From an uncultured Flavobacteriales bacterium (GTDB lineage: Bacteria > Bacteroidota > Bacteroidia > CAIKAF01): 64,000 bases of DNA. Below the pieces are notes generated by a model. The model did no database searches. It was not told where the DNA came from and saw only the letters and a program-made list of their open reading frames with translations. The translations under genes and the position numbers were made by a program. Each line of letters begins with the position of its first letter. The first letter of the stretch is position 1. The stretch is from NCBI GenBank assembly GCA_903825395.1, contig CAIKAF010000020.1, forward strand, positions 95,634 to 159,633, in the 5' to 3' direction. Below are positions 16,062 to 25,186 of the stretch, in pieces.

Positions 16062-17024
16062 ATGGGCATATTCGATTTTTTTGGAAGAAAAAAAACAGAA
16101 ACTCTTCATCAGGGTCTGGAAAAAACCCGGGAAGGATTTCTGGGTAAATTAAAGCGTGGCTTACTTGGTAAATCACAGGTTGATGAGGAGGTATTGGATG
16201 CCCTGGAAGAAACCCTCATTTCTTCTGATGTTGGAGTTGCAACTACGACAAAAATCATTGTTTCCATTGAGCAACGTGTGGCTCAAAATAAATACCTAAA
16301 CTCGTCTGAACTTCAAGATATCCTTAAGGAGGAAATCGCCCGTTTCATGCGCGACAATGACGCCCTAAAACCTGGAATGGGAATCTCAGACAATCAGCGA
16401 CCACATGTTATTATGGTTGTCGGTGTTAATGGGGTTGGTAAAACTACCACCATAGGGAAATTGGCTTGGCAGTTTAAACAACAAGGGAAAAATGTGCTCT
16501 TAGGAGCCGCCGATACGTTTCGTGCAGCTGCCGTAGAGCAATTGAAAATCTGGGGCCAACGAACCCAGGTTGAGGTCATTGATAAAGGTATGAATGCCGA
16601 CCCCGCATCGGTGGCCTTCGATACATTAAATGCCGCACTGGCCCGAAATTCAGATGTGGTTATTATCGATACTGCAGGTAGATTGCACAACAAGAAAAAC
16701 CTGATGAATGAATTGGGAAAAGTCAAAGCAGTAATGTCCAAAGTAATTCCCGATGCCCCCCACGAAGTACTCCTGGTGCTGGATGGCTCCACCGGACAAA
16801 ATGCATTTTTTCAGGCCAAAGAGTTCGCTGAAGTCACCCAAATTACAGCCCTTGCCATTACTAAACTGGATGGAACTGCAAAGGGTGGAGTGGTTATTGG
16901 TATCTCAGATCAGTTAAATATTCCCGTTAAGTTTATTGGGGTAGGCGAGGGGATGGAGGATCTTCAACTTTTTGATAAATCTACCTTCGTAGAGGCGTTG
17001 TTCCACGAAAAGGCCAGCACGTGA
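16062..17024 (+). CDS. ftsY: Signal recognition particle receptor FtsY
   Basis: 320 aa. A short helical N domain (MGIFDFFGRKK, GFLGKLKRGLLGKSQVDE) is followed by the SRP GTPase G domain: P-loop GVNGVGKTTTIGKLA, DTFRAAAVEQL, DTAGRLHNKKNLMNEL, TKLDGTAKGG. It lacks the long acidic A domain of E. coli FtsY, as is usual here. It docks SRP-ribosome complexes at the membrane. The ATG sits right after the rpmG-DUF4295 terminator, so ftsY needs readthrough or a promoter inside that region. It overlaps rimO by 4 bp. Confidence 0.97.
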   Translation: MGIFDFFGRKKTETLHQGLEKTREGFLGKLKRGLLGKSQVDEEVLDALEETLISSDVGVATTTKIIVSIEQRVAQNKYLNSSELQDILKEEIARFMRDNDALKPGMGISDNQRPHVIMVVGVNGVGKTTTIGKLAWQFKQQGKNVLLGAADTFRAAAVEQLKIWGQRTQVEVIDKGMNADPASVAFDTLNAALARNSDVVIIDTAGRLHNKKNLMNELGKVKAVMSKVIPDAPHEVLLVLDGSTGQNAFFQAKEFAEVTQITALAITKLDGTAKGGVVIGISDQLNIPVKFIGVGEGMEDLQLFDKSTFVEALFHEKAST

Positions 17025-18334
17025 AAGCGAAAACCAGAAAACCAACCCACGTTAATGTGGTAACCCTAGGTTGCTCAAAAAATCTCTTCGATTCTGAAGT
17101 GCTTATGGGGCAACTGAAAGCCAACGGAATTCAAACTACGCATGAGTCTGATTCCGTTTCTGAAGTCGTGGTGATAAATACCTGCGGATTTATCGATAAG
17201 GCCAAAGAAGAATCGATTCAAACCATTCTGCGGTACTGCCAGGCAAAACAAGACCAACTGGTCGATAAAGTGTACGTTACCGGTTGCCTGTCTGAACGCT
17301 ACTCCGGCGACCTGGCCACCGAAATTCCCGAAGTCGATGCCTGGTTTGGAACACGCGATCTGCCCAGGCTTTTGAAGACCTTGAAAGCAAATTACAAGCA
17401 TGAATTAGTCGGTGAACGCTTACTCACCACCCCAACGCACTACGCATACCTTAAAATTTCTGAAGGCTGTGACAGGCCCTGCTCGTTTTGTGCCATCCCC
17501 TTGATGAGGGGAAAACACCGCTCAACGCCCATAGAGGATTTGGTCAATCAAGCCCAAGCACTCGCTGCAAATGGAACCAAAGAATTGCTCTTGATTGCTC
17601 AAGACAGTACCTATTACGGATTGGATTTGTATGGCAAACGAAATTTAGCAGAGTTGATGACCCGATTAGCCGATGTACATGGCATCGATTGGCTACGGCT
17701 ACACTATGCCTTTCCAACTGGGTTCCCCGAAGATGTCATCGAGGCTATGCACCTGCATCCAAACATCTGCTCTTACCTGGATATTCCCTTGCAGCACGCC
17801 TCAAACTCCATGCTGAAATCCATGCGCCGAGGTACCACACGCGAAAAAACGGAACGGCTGCTGAACCAACTGCGCCAAGGTGTGCCAGGAATTACCCTCC
17901 GCACAACCATGATTGTAGGATACCCCGGTGAAACCCAAGCCGATTTTGATGAATTGTGCGATTTTGTTCAACAACAACGGTTCGACCGCCTCGGAGTATT
18001 CACCTATTCCCATGAAGAAAATACACATGCCTTCGCCTTAAAGGACGATGTGCCTCAAGAGGTAAAAGAGGAACGCGCCTCCAAATTAATGTCCATTCAA
18101 CAAGAAATTTCAGGCTCCATCCAAGCCGAAAAAATTGGAAGCATTCAAAAAATTCTAATCGATAAAAAGGAAGGAGATTATTACATCGGAAGAACAGAAG
18201 CCGATAGCCCTGAAGTAGATTGTGAAGTGCTCATCCCTGCCTCTGAAGGGTATTTACGCATCGGAGATTTTGTTACCGCTAAAGTAGTTGACTCTGAGGA
18301 TTATGATTTGTTTGCTAGCCTCGACCTAGGCTAA
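17021..18334 (+). CDS. rimO: Ribosomal protein S12 methylthiotransferase RimO
   Basis: 437 aa starting with a GTG that overlaps the ftsY stop (GTGA). The N-terminal UPF0004 domain carries cluster cysteines in VTLGCSKNLFDSE, NTCGFI and VTGCLSERY. The radical-SAM motif is SEGCDRPCSFCAIPLMRG. A C-terminal TRAM domain ends the protein (GDYYIGRTEADSPEVDCEVLI). It adds a methylthio group to the S12 aspartate. The SEGCDRPCSFCAIP form and the TRAM ending favour RimO over MiaB. Translational coupling to ftsY is likely. Confidence 0.95.
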   Translation: MKAKTRKPTHVNVVTLGCSKNLFDSEVLMGQLKANGIQTTHESDSVSEVVVINTCGFIDKAKEESIQTILRYCQAKQDQLVDKVYVTGCLSERYSGDLATEIPEVDAWFGTRDLPRLLKTLKANYKHELVGERLLTTPTHYAYLKISEGCDRPCSFCAIPLMRGKHRSTPIEDLVNQAQALAANGTKELLLIAQDSTYYGLDLYGKRNLAELMTRLADVHGIDWLRLHYAFPTGFPEDVIEAMHLHPNICSYLDIPLQHASNSMLKSMRRGTTREKTERLLNQLRQGVPGITLRTTMIVGYPGETQADFDELCDFVQQQRFDRLGVFTYSHEENTHAFALKDDVPQEVKEERASKLMSIQQEISGSIQAEKIGSIQKILIDKKEGDYYIGRTEADSPEVDCEVLIPASEGYLRIGDFVTAKVVDSEDYDLFASLDLG

Positions 18335-18361
18335 AATTCGGTTAATGCCAATCCGTACACG

Positions 18362-19963
18362 ATGTTAAAACCACTACAATACTTGAGTTTTAAAGAGGCA
18401 GGTATTGGAAGTGCGTTGTTTCACCGATATGTTGCCGATGATTTTCCAAATACCGATTGGATCGAGGGCCATCCCAATTCCATAAATGTAGAGCTGAAAG
18501 CTCAACACCGTTCAGCTCAATTCCCCGCCGAGCGCCGGAAAATTCTGGTGAATTCCCTGCGTCAGCAGTATGAATCATCCGGCGTGAAAGACGAAGCAGT
18601 AGAACATAATCTTCTGCGGCTGCAAGATTCCAATACTCTAACTGTAACCACAGGGCATCAATTGGGATTTGCCGGCGGACCCCTATTTTTATTGTATAAA
18701 ATTGCCTCGGTCATTAAGTTGGCCGAATCGCTGGAACAAAAACACCCCCAATTGCAGGTGGTTCCCATTTTTTGGATGAATTCTGACGACCACGACCTTG
18801 CGGAAATCAATACATTTTTCTGGCAAGATGCCGCTTGGACCTTACCCATTTCAAATGAAAACCACCCGGTGGGACAGTACCTCTGTCCGGAAATGCCCGA
18901 TTTCTGGGCCTCTCTCCACTCGGTTTTGCCCTCAGGAATGGCCTGGGAAGAGGCCTTTCTTCAGCTCAAAACTGCCTATGCTCCGGGAGTTCCGCTTGGG
19001 TTAGCCCTACGCCGTTTGATTGCTCAGTGGACAAAAGGAACAGGGTTGATATGCCTCGATCAACAAGATTCCACCTTGAAAAGGGAGGCCTGGACTGGGC
19101 TATTGCCCCACCTAAACTCAACCCCCTGGTTTGATGCACTCATTGAAACCACGAACAAGCAAGAATCAGCTGGGTTTTCACCACAGGTTAAACCCATGCC
19201 CAGCTTGTTTTTCTACCACTCCAGCCTTGGCCGCGAACGCATCGAACGGCTGGGCTCATCTTTCCAATCGGTACAATCCAATACAAGCTGGAATTTCGAG
19301 GAACTCGCGCATGAAATGCAGAACCACCCCGACCGATTCTCTACGAATGTTTCCGGTCGAGCCATGTACCAGGAATTCATTCTTCCCAATTTGGCGTACC
19401 TCGGGGGAGCTGCTGAAATTCGGTACTGGATGCAGTTCAAACAGATGCTTTCATTCGTCGAATTGCCCTTCCCCATGTTGGTCCCAAGAGAATCTTTTTT
19501 GGTTTTTGGTCAACGGGAGCTTCGTTATCTAAGGGGCTTCAACGCTCATCCCATCGATGCATTAAAACCAAAACAGTCCTTTATCCAACATTGGGTCCGT
19601 ACGACCTTAGATGAATTTCCGGAAATGCCATGGACAGCTGAGCTGAATTCCATTGCAGTGCATTGGGCCGAGGTGTTCGGCGCGGCCGATCCAGGTCTTA
19701 AACCCGCTGTTTTGGGTCGGTTTTCTAAACTCAGTACGGATTTGGAGAAGCTCAATACGAAAAGGTTAAAGGCGCTGAAGCAAAGGGAACAAACTCAGTT
19801 GCAACGCATGGATGCGGTGTTCAATTGGACTCAGCCCAAGGGGATTTTTCAGGAACGCATCCTCCACCCATGGTGCTTGGGCCCAGATGTACGGGCTAGC
19901 TTTAATGCCATTTTGTCTATTTCCAATCCCCTGTCGCAGCAGGTGGTCGCGGTTCAGATGTAA
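18362..19963 (+). CDS. bshC: Bacillithiol biosynthesis cysteine-adding enzyme BshC
   Basis: 533 aa. Family signatures are TVTTGHQLGFAGGPLFLLYK, VVPIFWMNSDDHDLAEI, GGAAEIRYWMQFKQML and FPMLVPRESFLV. A long coiled coil precedes the C-terminus (LNTKRLKALKQREQTQL). BshC joins cysteine to GlcN-malate in the last step of bacillithiol synthesis, so the organism should use this low-molecular-weight thiol. bshA and bshB are not in the window. The start ATG at 18362 is 27 bp after rimO, so it may belong to the ftsY-rimO unit. Repeat element C follows the stop by 19 bp. Confidence 0.95.
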   Translation: MLKPLQYLSFKEAGIGSALFHRYVADDFPNTDWIEGHPNSINVELKAQHRSAQFPAERRKILVNSLRQQYESSGVKDEAVEHNLLRLQDSNTLTVTTGHQLGFAGGPLFLLYKIASVIKLAESLEQKHPQLQVVPIFWMNSDDHDLAEINTFFWQDAAWTLPISNENHPVGQYLCPEMPDFWASLHSVLPSGMAWEEAFLQLKTAYAPGVPLGLALRRLIAQWTKGTGLICLDQQDSTLKREAWTGLLPHLNSTPWFDALIETTNKQESAGFSPQVKPMPSLFFYHSSLGRERIERLGSSFQSVQSNTSWNFEELAHEMQNHPDRFSTNVSGRAMYQEFILPNLAYLGGAAEIRYWMQFKQMLSFVELPFPMLVPRESFLVFGQRELRYLRGFNAHPIDALKPKQSFIQHWVRTTLDEFPEMPWTAELNSIAVHWAEVFGAADPGLKPAVLGRFSKLSTDLEKLNTKRLKALKQREQTQLQRMDAVFNWTQPKGIFQERILHPWCLGPDVRASFNAILSISNPLSQQVVAVQM

Positions 19964-19982
19964 GGTTTTTTTTTCTTTTTTT

Positions 19983-20125
19983 GGCGGCCGACGGGCTTTC
20001 ACAGGTTGTCCGCGGCTGCTGCCGGTTGGCCCAGCGGGTTTACGGTGGCTCCTAAAGTCGCCTCCGCACCGCGCGGGCCAATCGGCACCAGCCTTGCGGG
20101 CAACCTTGCTCAATCCCTGCCGCCC
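19983..20125 (+). repeat. Hairpin repeat element, copy C
   Basis: 19 bp after the bshC stop and in its sense. GGCGGC pairs with GCCGCC at the ends. AGGTTGTCCGC (20003-20013) pairs with GCGGGCAACCT (20096-20106). The core GTGGCTCCTAAAGTCGCC is at 20045-20062. Compared with copy A, the second stem carries A-T closing changes on both sides. Confidence 0.87.
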
Positions 20126-20227
20126 TCAAGAGCATCAACAGGTAGGCTAAGAAAAACAGATTAAAACCAAACTGTAAGCCAGAAGCCTTACATGCGTTTG
20201 ATGAATATGAAAGTAAAAAAAGGAAGG

Positions 20228-20309
20228 TGCCCGGAACAGGATTTGAACCTGCACGTCTTGCGACACACGCCCCTCAAGCGTGCGTGTCTACCAATTTCAC
20301 CACCCGGGC
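20228..20309 (-). tRNA. tRNA-Leu (GAG)
   Basis: The reverse strand folds as a class II tRNA of 82 nt. The acceptor is GCCCGGG with TCCGGGC plus discriminator A. The D arm is GGTGAAATTGGTAGACA and the anticodon arm CACGC-TTGAGGG-GCGTG, giving anticodon GAG. The long variable arm is TGTCGCAAGACG and the T arm holds GGTTCAAATCC. The 3' CCA is not fully encoded. A promoter box lies 8 bases upstream. Confidence 0.95.
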
Positions 20310-20317
20310 AAGAAGCC

Positions 20318-20325
20318 CAAAGGTA
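20318..20325 (-). promoter_or_regulatory. -7 promoter box TACCTTTG for tRNA-Leu
   Basis: Exact TAnnTTTG match; 8 nt separate the box from the first tRNA base. Because a tRNA transcript must start at or before that base, this places transcription start within 8 nt of the box. Confidence 0.6.
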
Positions 20326-20422
20326 CGCTTATTTCCTGAATTAGGAGAGGCCGAAGTTAAAGTTCAAACAGAGTTGCTTATGGGAATTTACGCTTGCCTG
20401 GAAACGCCCATCTCGGGTTTCA

Positions 20423-21568
20423 TCATACGCCAAGAATCCCCATAACCTCTCTCCTAAGGGCATCGTTGATAGAAACAGCCATAGCCAATGAAACCAATAA
20501 ACCAAAAATGGCATAGCTGATGTCTTTGAAAATCATAAAAAATGCCTTTTGCTTATGGGTTATACCTGCCTTTTTCCGCATAATGGAAATGGCAATTTCT
20601 CGACCTCCAATTATCCCTAAAAAAACCCAGGTAGTGCTCAAGGGGAATGGACTCACATACATTTTGTAAATCAACATCCCAGCATAGGAGAAATCAATTA
20701 GAGTCGCTGCTCGTATATCCTCGATTCTACTTTTTTCATTCACAATATCTTGAATCTTATCGCCTCGTTGAAACATCAAAATCCCCAATCCAATGGTCAA
20801 TAAAGTGAGGACCGCAACCAATTCCATTAAATTAATTTGACGTGGTAAGTAAACGGCAATATTTGCGGCATCTTGCATCAACCATACGGCCCATAAAACT
20901 CCACTAATTCCCCATTGCAATGGAATCCACCAAGAAGCCGATTTTCGCTGTTTGAAAAATTTTCGGATTAAATTATAGCCTAATATCCAAATTCCTAAAG
21001 ACAAGATAAAGGCAACAACATAACCCGTTAAACTTTCACTGAGAATATCTGTAATCCCTTTTGAACCAGTTGAAAAACAACTTAATAACAAAAATGTGGT
21101 GGAAACGGGCATCCGCATTCGTGTTAGAATCAGCAAAATAAGGGGTGCCGCTAACTGTATAAAAGAAAATGAGGAAGGTTGAGGGTATTTGCTGTGCTGA
21201 GGTAAGTCCGGATATTTAATTGGGTTATATAATTTTTGCCAAGTAACATCACCATCAAATAAAAGCCAGCCGGTAACCAATACAATTACCAATATTAGTG
21301 AAATGTATAGCCATAATTTCCACCATGCAACCCTACTATTGCTTACTATAAATGTTCCCAAGGTCTGAATGCTGTCATTTGCTACAGCAGCATATCCTGC
21401 AAATATGAATCCCAACCACATGGCCACAGAATGAACATCATATAACAGGCCTGAAAGTGTAAACCCTACAAGCAATATGAGTAAAAATTCCCTCTCTCGA
21501 AGAACGAACTGAAGAAAGGGCCTGCGAAGCCCCCCGCGAACATTCATATCTTTACTGCGTTTCGGCAT
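20423..21568 (-). CDS. PiT-like inorganic phosphate permease homologue
   Basis: 381 aa with roughly ten membrane helices. GYAAVANDSIQTLGTFIVSN (near 60-80) resembles the PiT signature GANDxxNxxGT. RMRMPVSTTFLLL (near 150) and SPFPLSTTWVFLG (near 306) match the repeated PVSTTH-like motifs that give PiT proteins their inverted symmetry. A sodium- or proton-coupled phosphate or related-anion carrier is therefore the best guess, but the motifs are degenerate (His of STTH missing), so substrate may differ. It stands alone, downstream of the DoxX-like gene with a 73-bp gap. Confidence 0.65.
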   Translation of the reverse strand: MPKRSKDMNVRGGLRRPFLQFVLREREFLLILLVGFTLSGLLYDVHSVAMWLGFIFAGYAAVANDSIQTLGTFIVSNSRVAWWKLWLYISLILVIVLVTGWLLFDGDVTWQKLYNPIKYPDLPQHSKYPQPSSFSFIQLAAPLILLILTRMRMPVSTTFLLLSCFSTGSKGITDILSESLTGYVVAFILSLGIWILGYNLIRKFFKQRKSASWWIPLQWGISGVLWAVWLMQDAANIAVYLPRQINLMELVAVLTLLTIGLGILMFQRGDKIQDIVNEKSRIEDIRAATLIDFSYAGMLIYKMYVSPFPLSTTWVFLGIIGGREIAISIMRKKAGITHKQKAFFMIFKDISYAIFGLLVSLAMAVSINDALRREVMGILGV

Positions 21569-21641
21569 AGCTCGATTGCGTATATGCTACAAAGGTGTAT
21601 TAACTAAAAAAACGTTCACCCACTTCAATGTTACCAAATTG

Positions 21642-22112
21642 TTAATTCAATAGTGTGCTAATTCCGTTTCCAACCAATCTTGTAAAACAAAAAAAGCTGA
21701 TTGCCAGAAGGATGCAGTAGTTCACTAAACTAGCCGCCCCCGCGTAATCTTTAGCAAGCCGCTGACCAATCATTAGGCCAATTAATGCCAATCCAATACC
21801 AATTAATCCGATTTCCAATAACACTGCACTCCCTGCATCAAGCCCCAAAATCAAAACCAGAGCAGCCCCCACCAGGCTTAATAATCCTCCAAGGCTTTCT
21901 AGTACGGTAAGAATAAACAACAGAAACCCGGTCATCCTGCGAAGAGGACTCTTTGAAAAATGCTCTTGAATCCACGATAGGTTTCCACGCCAATCCAATA
22001 TTTTATCCAGTCCAGATTGAATAAATACCACACCCAGAATGAGCTGAGGGAACAACAATAAAAAAATCCAAGCGGTTTTCATGTGCCTAAGGTAAGAATT
22101 CAACCCTGACAT
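21642..22112 (-). CDS. DoxX-like four-helix membrane protein
   Basis: 156 aa with four hydrophobic helices. LILGVVFIQSGLDKILDW is the usual first-helix signature of DoxX/MauE-like proteins (F-xxxGxxKxxD). The C-terminal part is VNYCILLAISFFCFTR. These small proteins are linked to quinone or thiol redox chemistry at the membrane, but a role here cannot be stated. The start ATG at 22112 is used; an alternative ATG at 22082 (MKTAWIF) fits the first helix as well. It is divergent from parA. Confidence 0.7.
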   Translation of the reverse strand: MSGLNSYLRHMKTAWIFLLLFPQLILGVVFIQSGLDKILDWRGNLSWIQEHFSKSPLRRMTGFLLFILTVLESLGGLLSLVGAALVLILGLDAGSAVLLEIGLIGIGLALIGLMIGQRLAKDYAGAASLVNYCILLAISFFCFTRLVGNGISTLLN

Positions 22113-22200
22113 TATACGAATTCAAACTTTTTCGAGTTACACAAGCTCAGTTTGACTTTATTTTACTCTCATTAATTCAAGGTCACCCGTAAAAAAATGC

Positions 22201-22208
22201 TAATTTTG
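22201..22208 (+). promoter_or_regulatory. -7 promoter box TAATTTTG for parA
   Basis: TAnnTTTG match 23 bp before the ATG at 22232. An earlier in-frame ATG (22211) lies only 2 bp after the box and would probably precede the transcription start, supporting 22232. Confidence 0.5.
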
Positions 22209-22231
22209 TAATGGCGTCGCATTCGCTCTAT

Positions 22232-23020
22232 ATGGCAAAAATCATTTCTATAGCAAATCAAAAAGGCGGAGTTGGTAAAACAACTACTTCCATAAATCTG
22301 GCTGCCGGCTTGGCTGTTTTGGAGTTTCGAACCCTAATCGTTGACGCTGATCCACAGGCGAACGCTACCTCAGGGGTAGGGATTGACCCCAATCAGGTGG
22401 AATACAGCATTTATGAATGCATCCTGAATCAACAAGATCCCAACCAATGCATTCTGCCAACCTCAACGCCCAATTTGTTCATTCTGCCAGCTCACATTGA
22501 TTTGGTCGGTGCTGAAATTGAATTGATTCATGTAGAGCGAAGGGAACAACGCATGAAACAGGTGCTAAATTCAATTCGAGAAAAATTTGATTTTATCATT
22601 ATTGATTGCTCTCCCTCCCTCGGTTTAATTACGGTGAATGCCCTAACGGCCTCTGATTCTGTTTTGATTCCAGTACAATGTGAATATTTTGCCTTGGAAG
22701 GTTTAGGTAAACTCTTAAATACCATCCGAATCGTCCAGTCCAACCTCAATGAAAACTTAAACATTGAAGGCATTCTCCTAACCATGTTCGATAAACGCCT
22801 TCGATTGTCCAATCAAGTGGTTGAAGACGTCCGAACCCACTTCCAAGAAATGGTCTTCGATACCATCATCGCACGCAATACGACCCTTGGCGAAGCACCA
22901 AGTTTTGGAGAAACGGTTATTATGTACGATGCAGAATCTCGTGGTGCCCAAAATTATTTGGATTTAGCCCGAGAACTGCTTAAGAAAAATCCCGGGGTTA
23001 AACCCTCCGCTTTAATGTAG
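22232..23020 (+). CDS. parA: Chromosome partitioning ATPase ParA/Soj
   Basis: 262 aa from MAKIISIANQ. The deviant Walker A motif is NQKGGVGKTTTSINLA. Then come LIVDADPQANATSG (A'), IIIDCSPSLGLITVNAL (Walker B) and the ParA-type middle VQCEYFALEGLGKLL. It lacks an N-terminal DNA-binding extension, so it is the chromosomal Soj type. It works with ParB bound at parS to segregate origins. parB starts 10 bp downstream. No parS-like palindrome was noticed nearby. Confidence 0.96.
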   Translation: MAKIISIANQKGGVGKTTTSINLAAGLAVLEFRTLIVDADPQANATSGVGIDPNQVEYSIYECILNQQDPNQCILPTSTPNLFILPAHIDLVGAEIELIHVERREQRMKQVLNSIREKFDFIIIDCSPSLGLITVNALTASDSVLIPVQCEYFALEGLGKLLNTIRIVQSNLNENLNIEGILLTMFDKRLRLSNQVVEDVRTHFQEMVFDTIIARNTTLGEAPSFGETVIMYDAESRGAQNYLDLARELLKKNPGVKPSALM

Positions 23021-23030
23021 TCAATCAGTT

Positions 23031-23897
23031 ATGGCACAACGAAAATCAGGCCTGGGAAAAGGATTGGGTGCTTTATTGGCATCAAGAGAAGATACCTCCG
23101 AACAAAAAAACGGTCAGGCTTCTTTGCCTTCAATAGGAAGCATTGCTTTAATTCCAATCCAAAAAATTGAGGCAAACCCCTGGCAACCAAGAACCCGTTT
23201 TGAGCAAGAAGCCCTTCAAGAATTGGCCCAATCCATCTCAACGCTAGGCCTGGTTCAACCCATTACTGTTCGCCAATTGCCCCAAGGTGGATACCAGTTA
23301 ATTTCCGGTGAACGCCGCTTCCGAGCCTCTCAACTGGTCGGACTTACCGACATCCCCGCATTCATACGCCCTTCTGAAGATGGAGATATGCTCGAACTGG
23401 CCCTGGTCGAAAATATCCACAGAGCAGATTTAAACGCCATTGAATTGGCATTCAGCTACCAACAGCTGATGGAAGACTGTAAGCTCACCCAAGATCAACT
23501 GGCAGAACGCATAGCAAAAAAGCGAGAAACAATTTCAAACTATGTTCGTCTGCTAAAACTCCCCGAAGAAATCCAATCCGGCATTATCGAAGGAGCCATC
23601 AATATGGGCCATGCACGAACGCTAATTAATGTCAATCCCGCCTCTCTGCAATTGGAAATATACCGGCAGGTGAAACATAAAAAACTTTCCGTCCGAGCCA
23701 CAGAAGCCTTGGTGAAATCAGCTACAGGCTCTTCAAATCCAAGCAAAAAGAAAGCAGCCCCAATACCACAACCGCTAGGCCCTTGGGCCGGTTCTGCAAA
23801 GGCCGATTTAACCTTAACCTCCAACGGAAAAGGCAACCTCACGATTCGCTTTAGCAATCAAGAAGAACTTAAATCCCTGCTCGATCGCTTAGCATGA
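23031..23897 (+). CDS. parB: Chromosome partitioning protein ParB (CTP-dependent clamp)
   Basis: 288 aa. The N-terminal GLGKGLGALL is the ParA-contacting stretch. The ParB/Srx CTP-binding domain shows NPWQPR and ISGERRFRASQL. The helix-turn-helix region (ALVENIHRADLNAIELAFSY, then AKKRETISNYVRLLKLP) binds parS. A C-terminal dimerisation part ends the protein (GKGNLTIRFSNQEELKSLLDRL). It overlaps the next gene by 4 bp (ATGA), continuing a compact operon. Confidence 0.96.
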   Translation: MAQRKSGLGKGLGALLASREDTSEQKNGQASLPSIGSIALIPIQKIEANPWQPRTRFEQEALQELAQSISTLGLVQPITVRQLPQGGYQLISGERRFRASQLVGLTDIPAFIRPSEDGDMLELALVENIHRADLNAIELAFSYQQLMEDCKLTQDQLAERIAKKRETISNYVRLLKLPEEIQSGIIEGAINMGHARTLINVNPASLQLEIYRQVKHKKLSVRATEALVKSATGSSNPSKKKAAPIPQPLGPWAGSAKADLTLTSNGKGNLTIRFSNQEELKSLLDRLA

Positions 23898-24457
23898 ACA
23901 TCCCGGTCCGTTTTCTGTGCGGTTGGATGTGTTTGTTTTCTTTAACCACGCTGAACGCTCAAAACCAGGATTCTATACGCTTGGCCAAGCGCGCCCTGTA
24001 CAAACAAAACCACAAACCGGCACTGGCCTCGGTGTTGTCAATTGCCCTCCCCGGTGCCGGACAAATCTACAACCGAAAATACTGGAAAGCCCCCATCGTT
24101 TGGGCCGGACTCGGAGTTAGCACCTATTTCGTGATTGAGAATCAAAATCAATTTATCCGATTTCGAGATGCCTACCGAAACAGAATAAACAACATACCGC
24201 AACCTGAATTTGATGGGTACACCCCAGCAGGCTTAAAGGCCGAACGAGATTTATATCAACGCAACCGCGATTTCGCCGCCGTGCTAGGCCTTATCGGATA
24301 TCTGCTCAATGTTGTCGATGCCACCGTCGATGGTCATTTGTTCCATTTTGACGTAAGCGATGACCTTTCCTTGCGATGGCAACCCACAGCACCTGCACCA
24401 AATCTAGGATATCAACCCGGCTTAACTCTTACTTTGCAATGGAAATCCAACAGATGA
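23894..24457 (+). CDS. DUF5683 membrane/secreted protein
   Basis: 187 aa with a cleavable-looking signal (about 1-22, ending TLNAQ). The family feature ASVLSIALPGAGQIYNRKYWKAPIVWAGLG is a Gly- and Pro-containing hydrophobic hairpin. A second hydrophobic segment is AAVLGLIGYLLNVVDATVDGHLF. Proteins of this family sit between parB and dapB in Flavobacteriia. Their function is unknown; an envelope role is inferred from the signal peptide. It overlaps both neighbours by 4 bp, so it is tightly coupled to parB and dapB. Confidence 0.85.
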   Translation: MNIPVRFLCGWMCLFSLTTLNAQNQDSIRLAKRALYKQNHKPALASVLSIALPGAGQIYNRKYWKAPIVWAGLGVSTYFVIENQNQFIRFRDAYRNRINNIPQPEFDGYTPAGLKAERDLYQRNRDFAAVLGLIGYLLNVVDATVDGHLFHFDVSDDLSLRWQPTAPAPNLGYQPGLTLTLQWKSNR

Positions 24458-25185
24458 ATCCCCTTAAAGTTGCCCTGATTGGTTACGGCAAAATGGGAAA
24501 GGCAATAGAACTTGTGGCCCCCAATCTGAACGCTGAAATCGTTTATAGAGGGTCTAAAAATTGGGCCCTAAATCCCAATGATATTTTAAATTCAGGTGCT
24601 CAGGTTGCCATTGAGTTTACTCAGCCACTTTCTGCACCAGAAAATATTAGCCAATTGCTGCAATTGGGAATCCCAACCGTTTGTGGAACCACCGGATGGA
24701 GCCACCTTGAACCCGACTTGCGCCTTCGGTGTGCCAACTCGAATGGAAGTGTTATGGTGGGCTCTAATTTTAGTCTCGGTGTTCATCTATTTTTTGCTCT
24801 CAATAAAAAAATGGCTCGATGGATGGCCGATTTCCCGGAATATCAAGCCTCAATCCACGAGGTGCACCACCTTGAAAAAAAAGACGCCCCTAGCGGTACT
24901 GCCATTACTACCGCAAATCTGATTATCAAAAATAATCCCAGGTATACGCAATTTACGCTGCATCCCAATGATGCCAATGCATCTCAACTCCAAATCAAAG
25001 CCGAACGCCTTGCCGATGTGAAGGGAATTCATCAAGTCCAATGGGATGGACCAATGGATCGAATTGAACTCAGCCATTCCGCCAAAAGCCGAGACGGTTT
25101 CGCCATTGGAGCCCTACATGCAGCACATTGGATATTGAACAAAAAGGGCTGGTTTCAGGTCGAAGAAATGTTTGATTTTCAATAA
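24454..25185 (+). CDS. dapB: 4-hydroxy-tetrahydrodipicolinate reductase DapB
   Basis: 243 aa from the ATG at 24454 (MNPLKVALIGYGKMGKAIE), which overlaps the upstream stop; the longer frame runs inside DUF5683 and is unlikely. The nucleotide loop is GYGKMGKA. The active-site stretch EVHHLEKKDAPSGTA contains the catalytic His-His and Lys. GTTGW and SNFSLGVHLFF fit the family. The enzyme reduces HTPA with NAD(P)H in lysine and meso-diaminopimelate synthesis in the cytosol. In related Flavobacteriia the signal peptidase gene lepB often follows; here a 61-aa ORF does. Confidence 0.95.
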   Translation: MNPLKVALIGYGKMGKAIELVAPNLNAEIVYRGSKNWALNPNDILNSGAQVAIEFTQPLSAPENISQLLQLGIPTVCGTTGWSHLEPDLRLRCANSNGSVMVGSNFSLGVHLFFALNKKMARWMADFPEYQASIHEVHHLEKKDAPSGTAITTANLIIKNNPRYTQFTLHPNDANASQLQIKAERLADVKGIHQVQWDGPMDRIELSHSAKSRDGFAIGALHAAHWILNKKGWFQVEEMFDFQ

Positions 25186-25186
25186 G

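Noticed and set aside
19766..20150. Two opposite open frames across element C (up to 115 aa)
   Set aside because: Both are produced by the GC-rich hairpin; they also overlap bshC.
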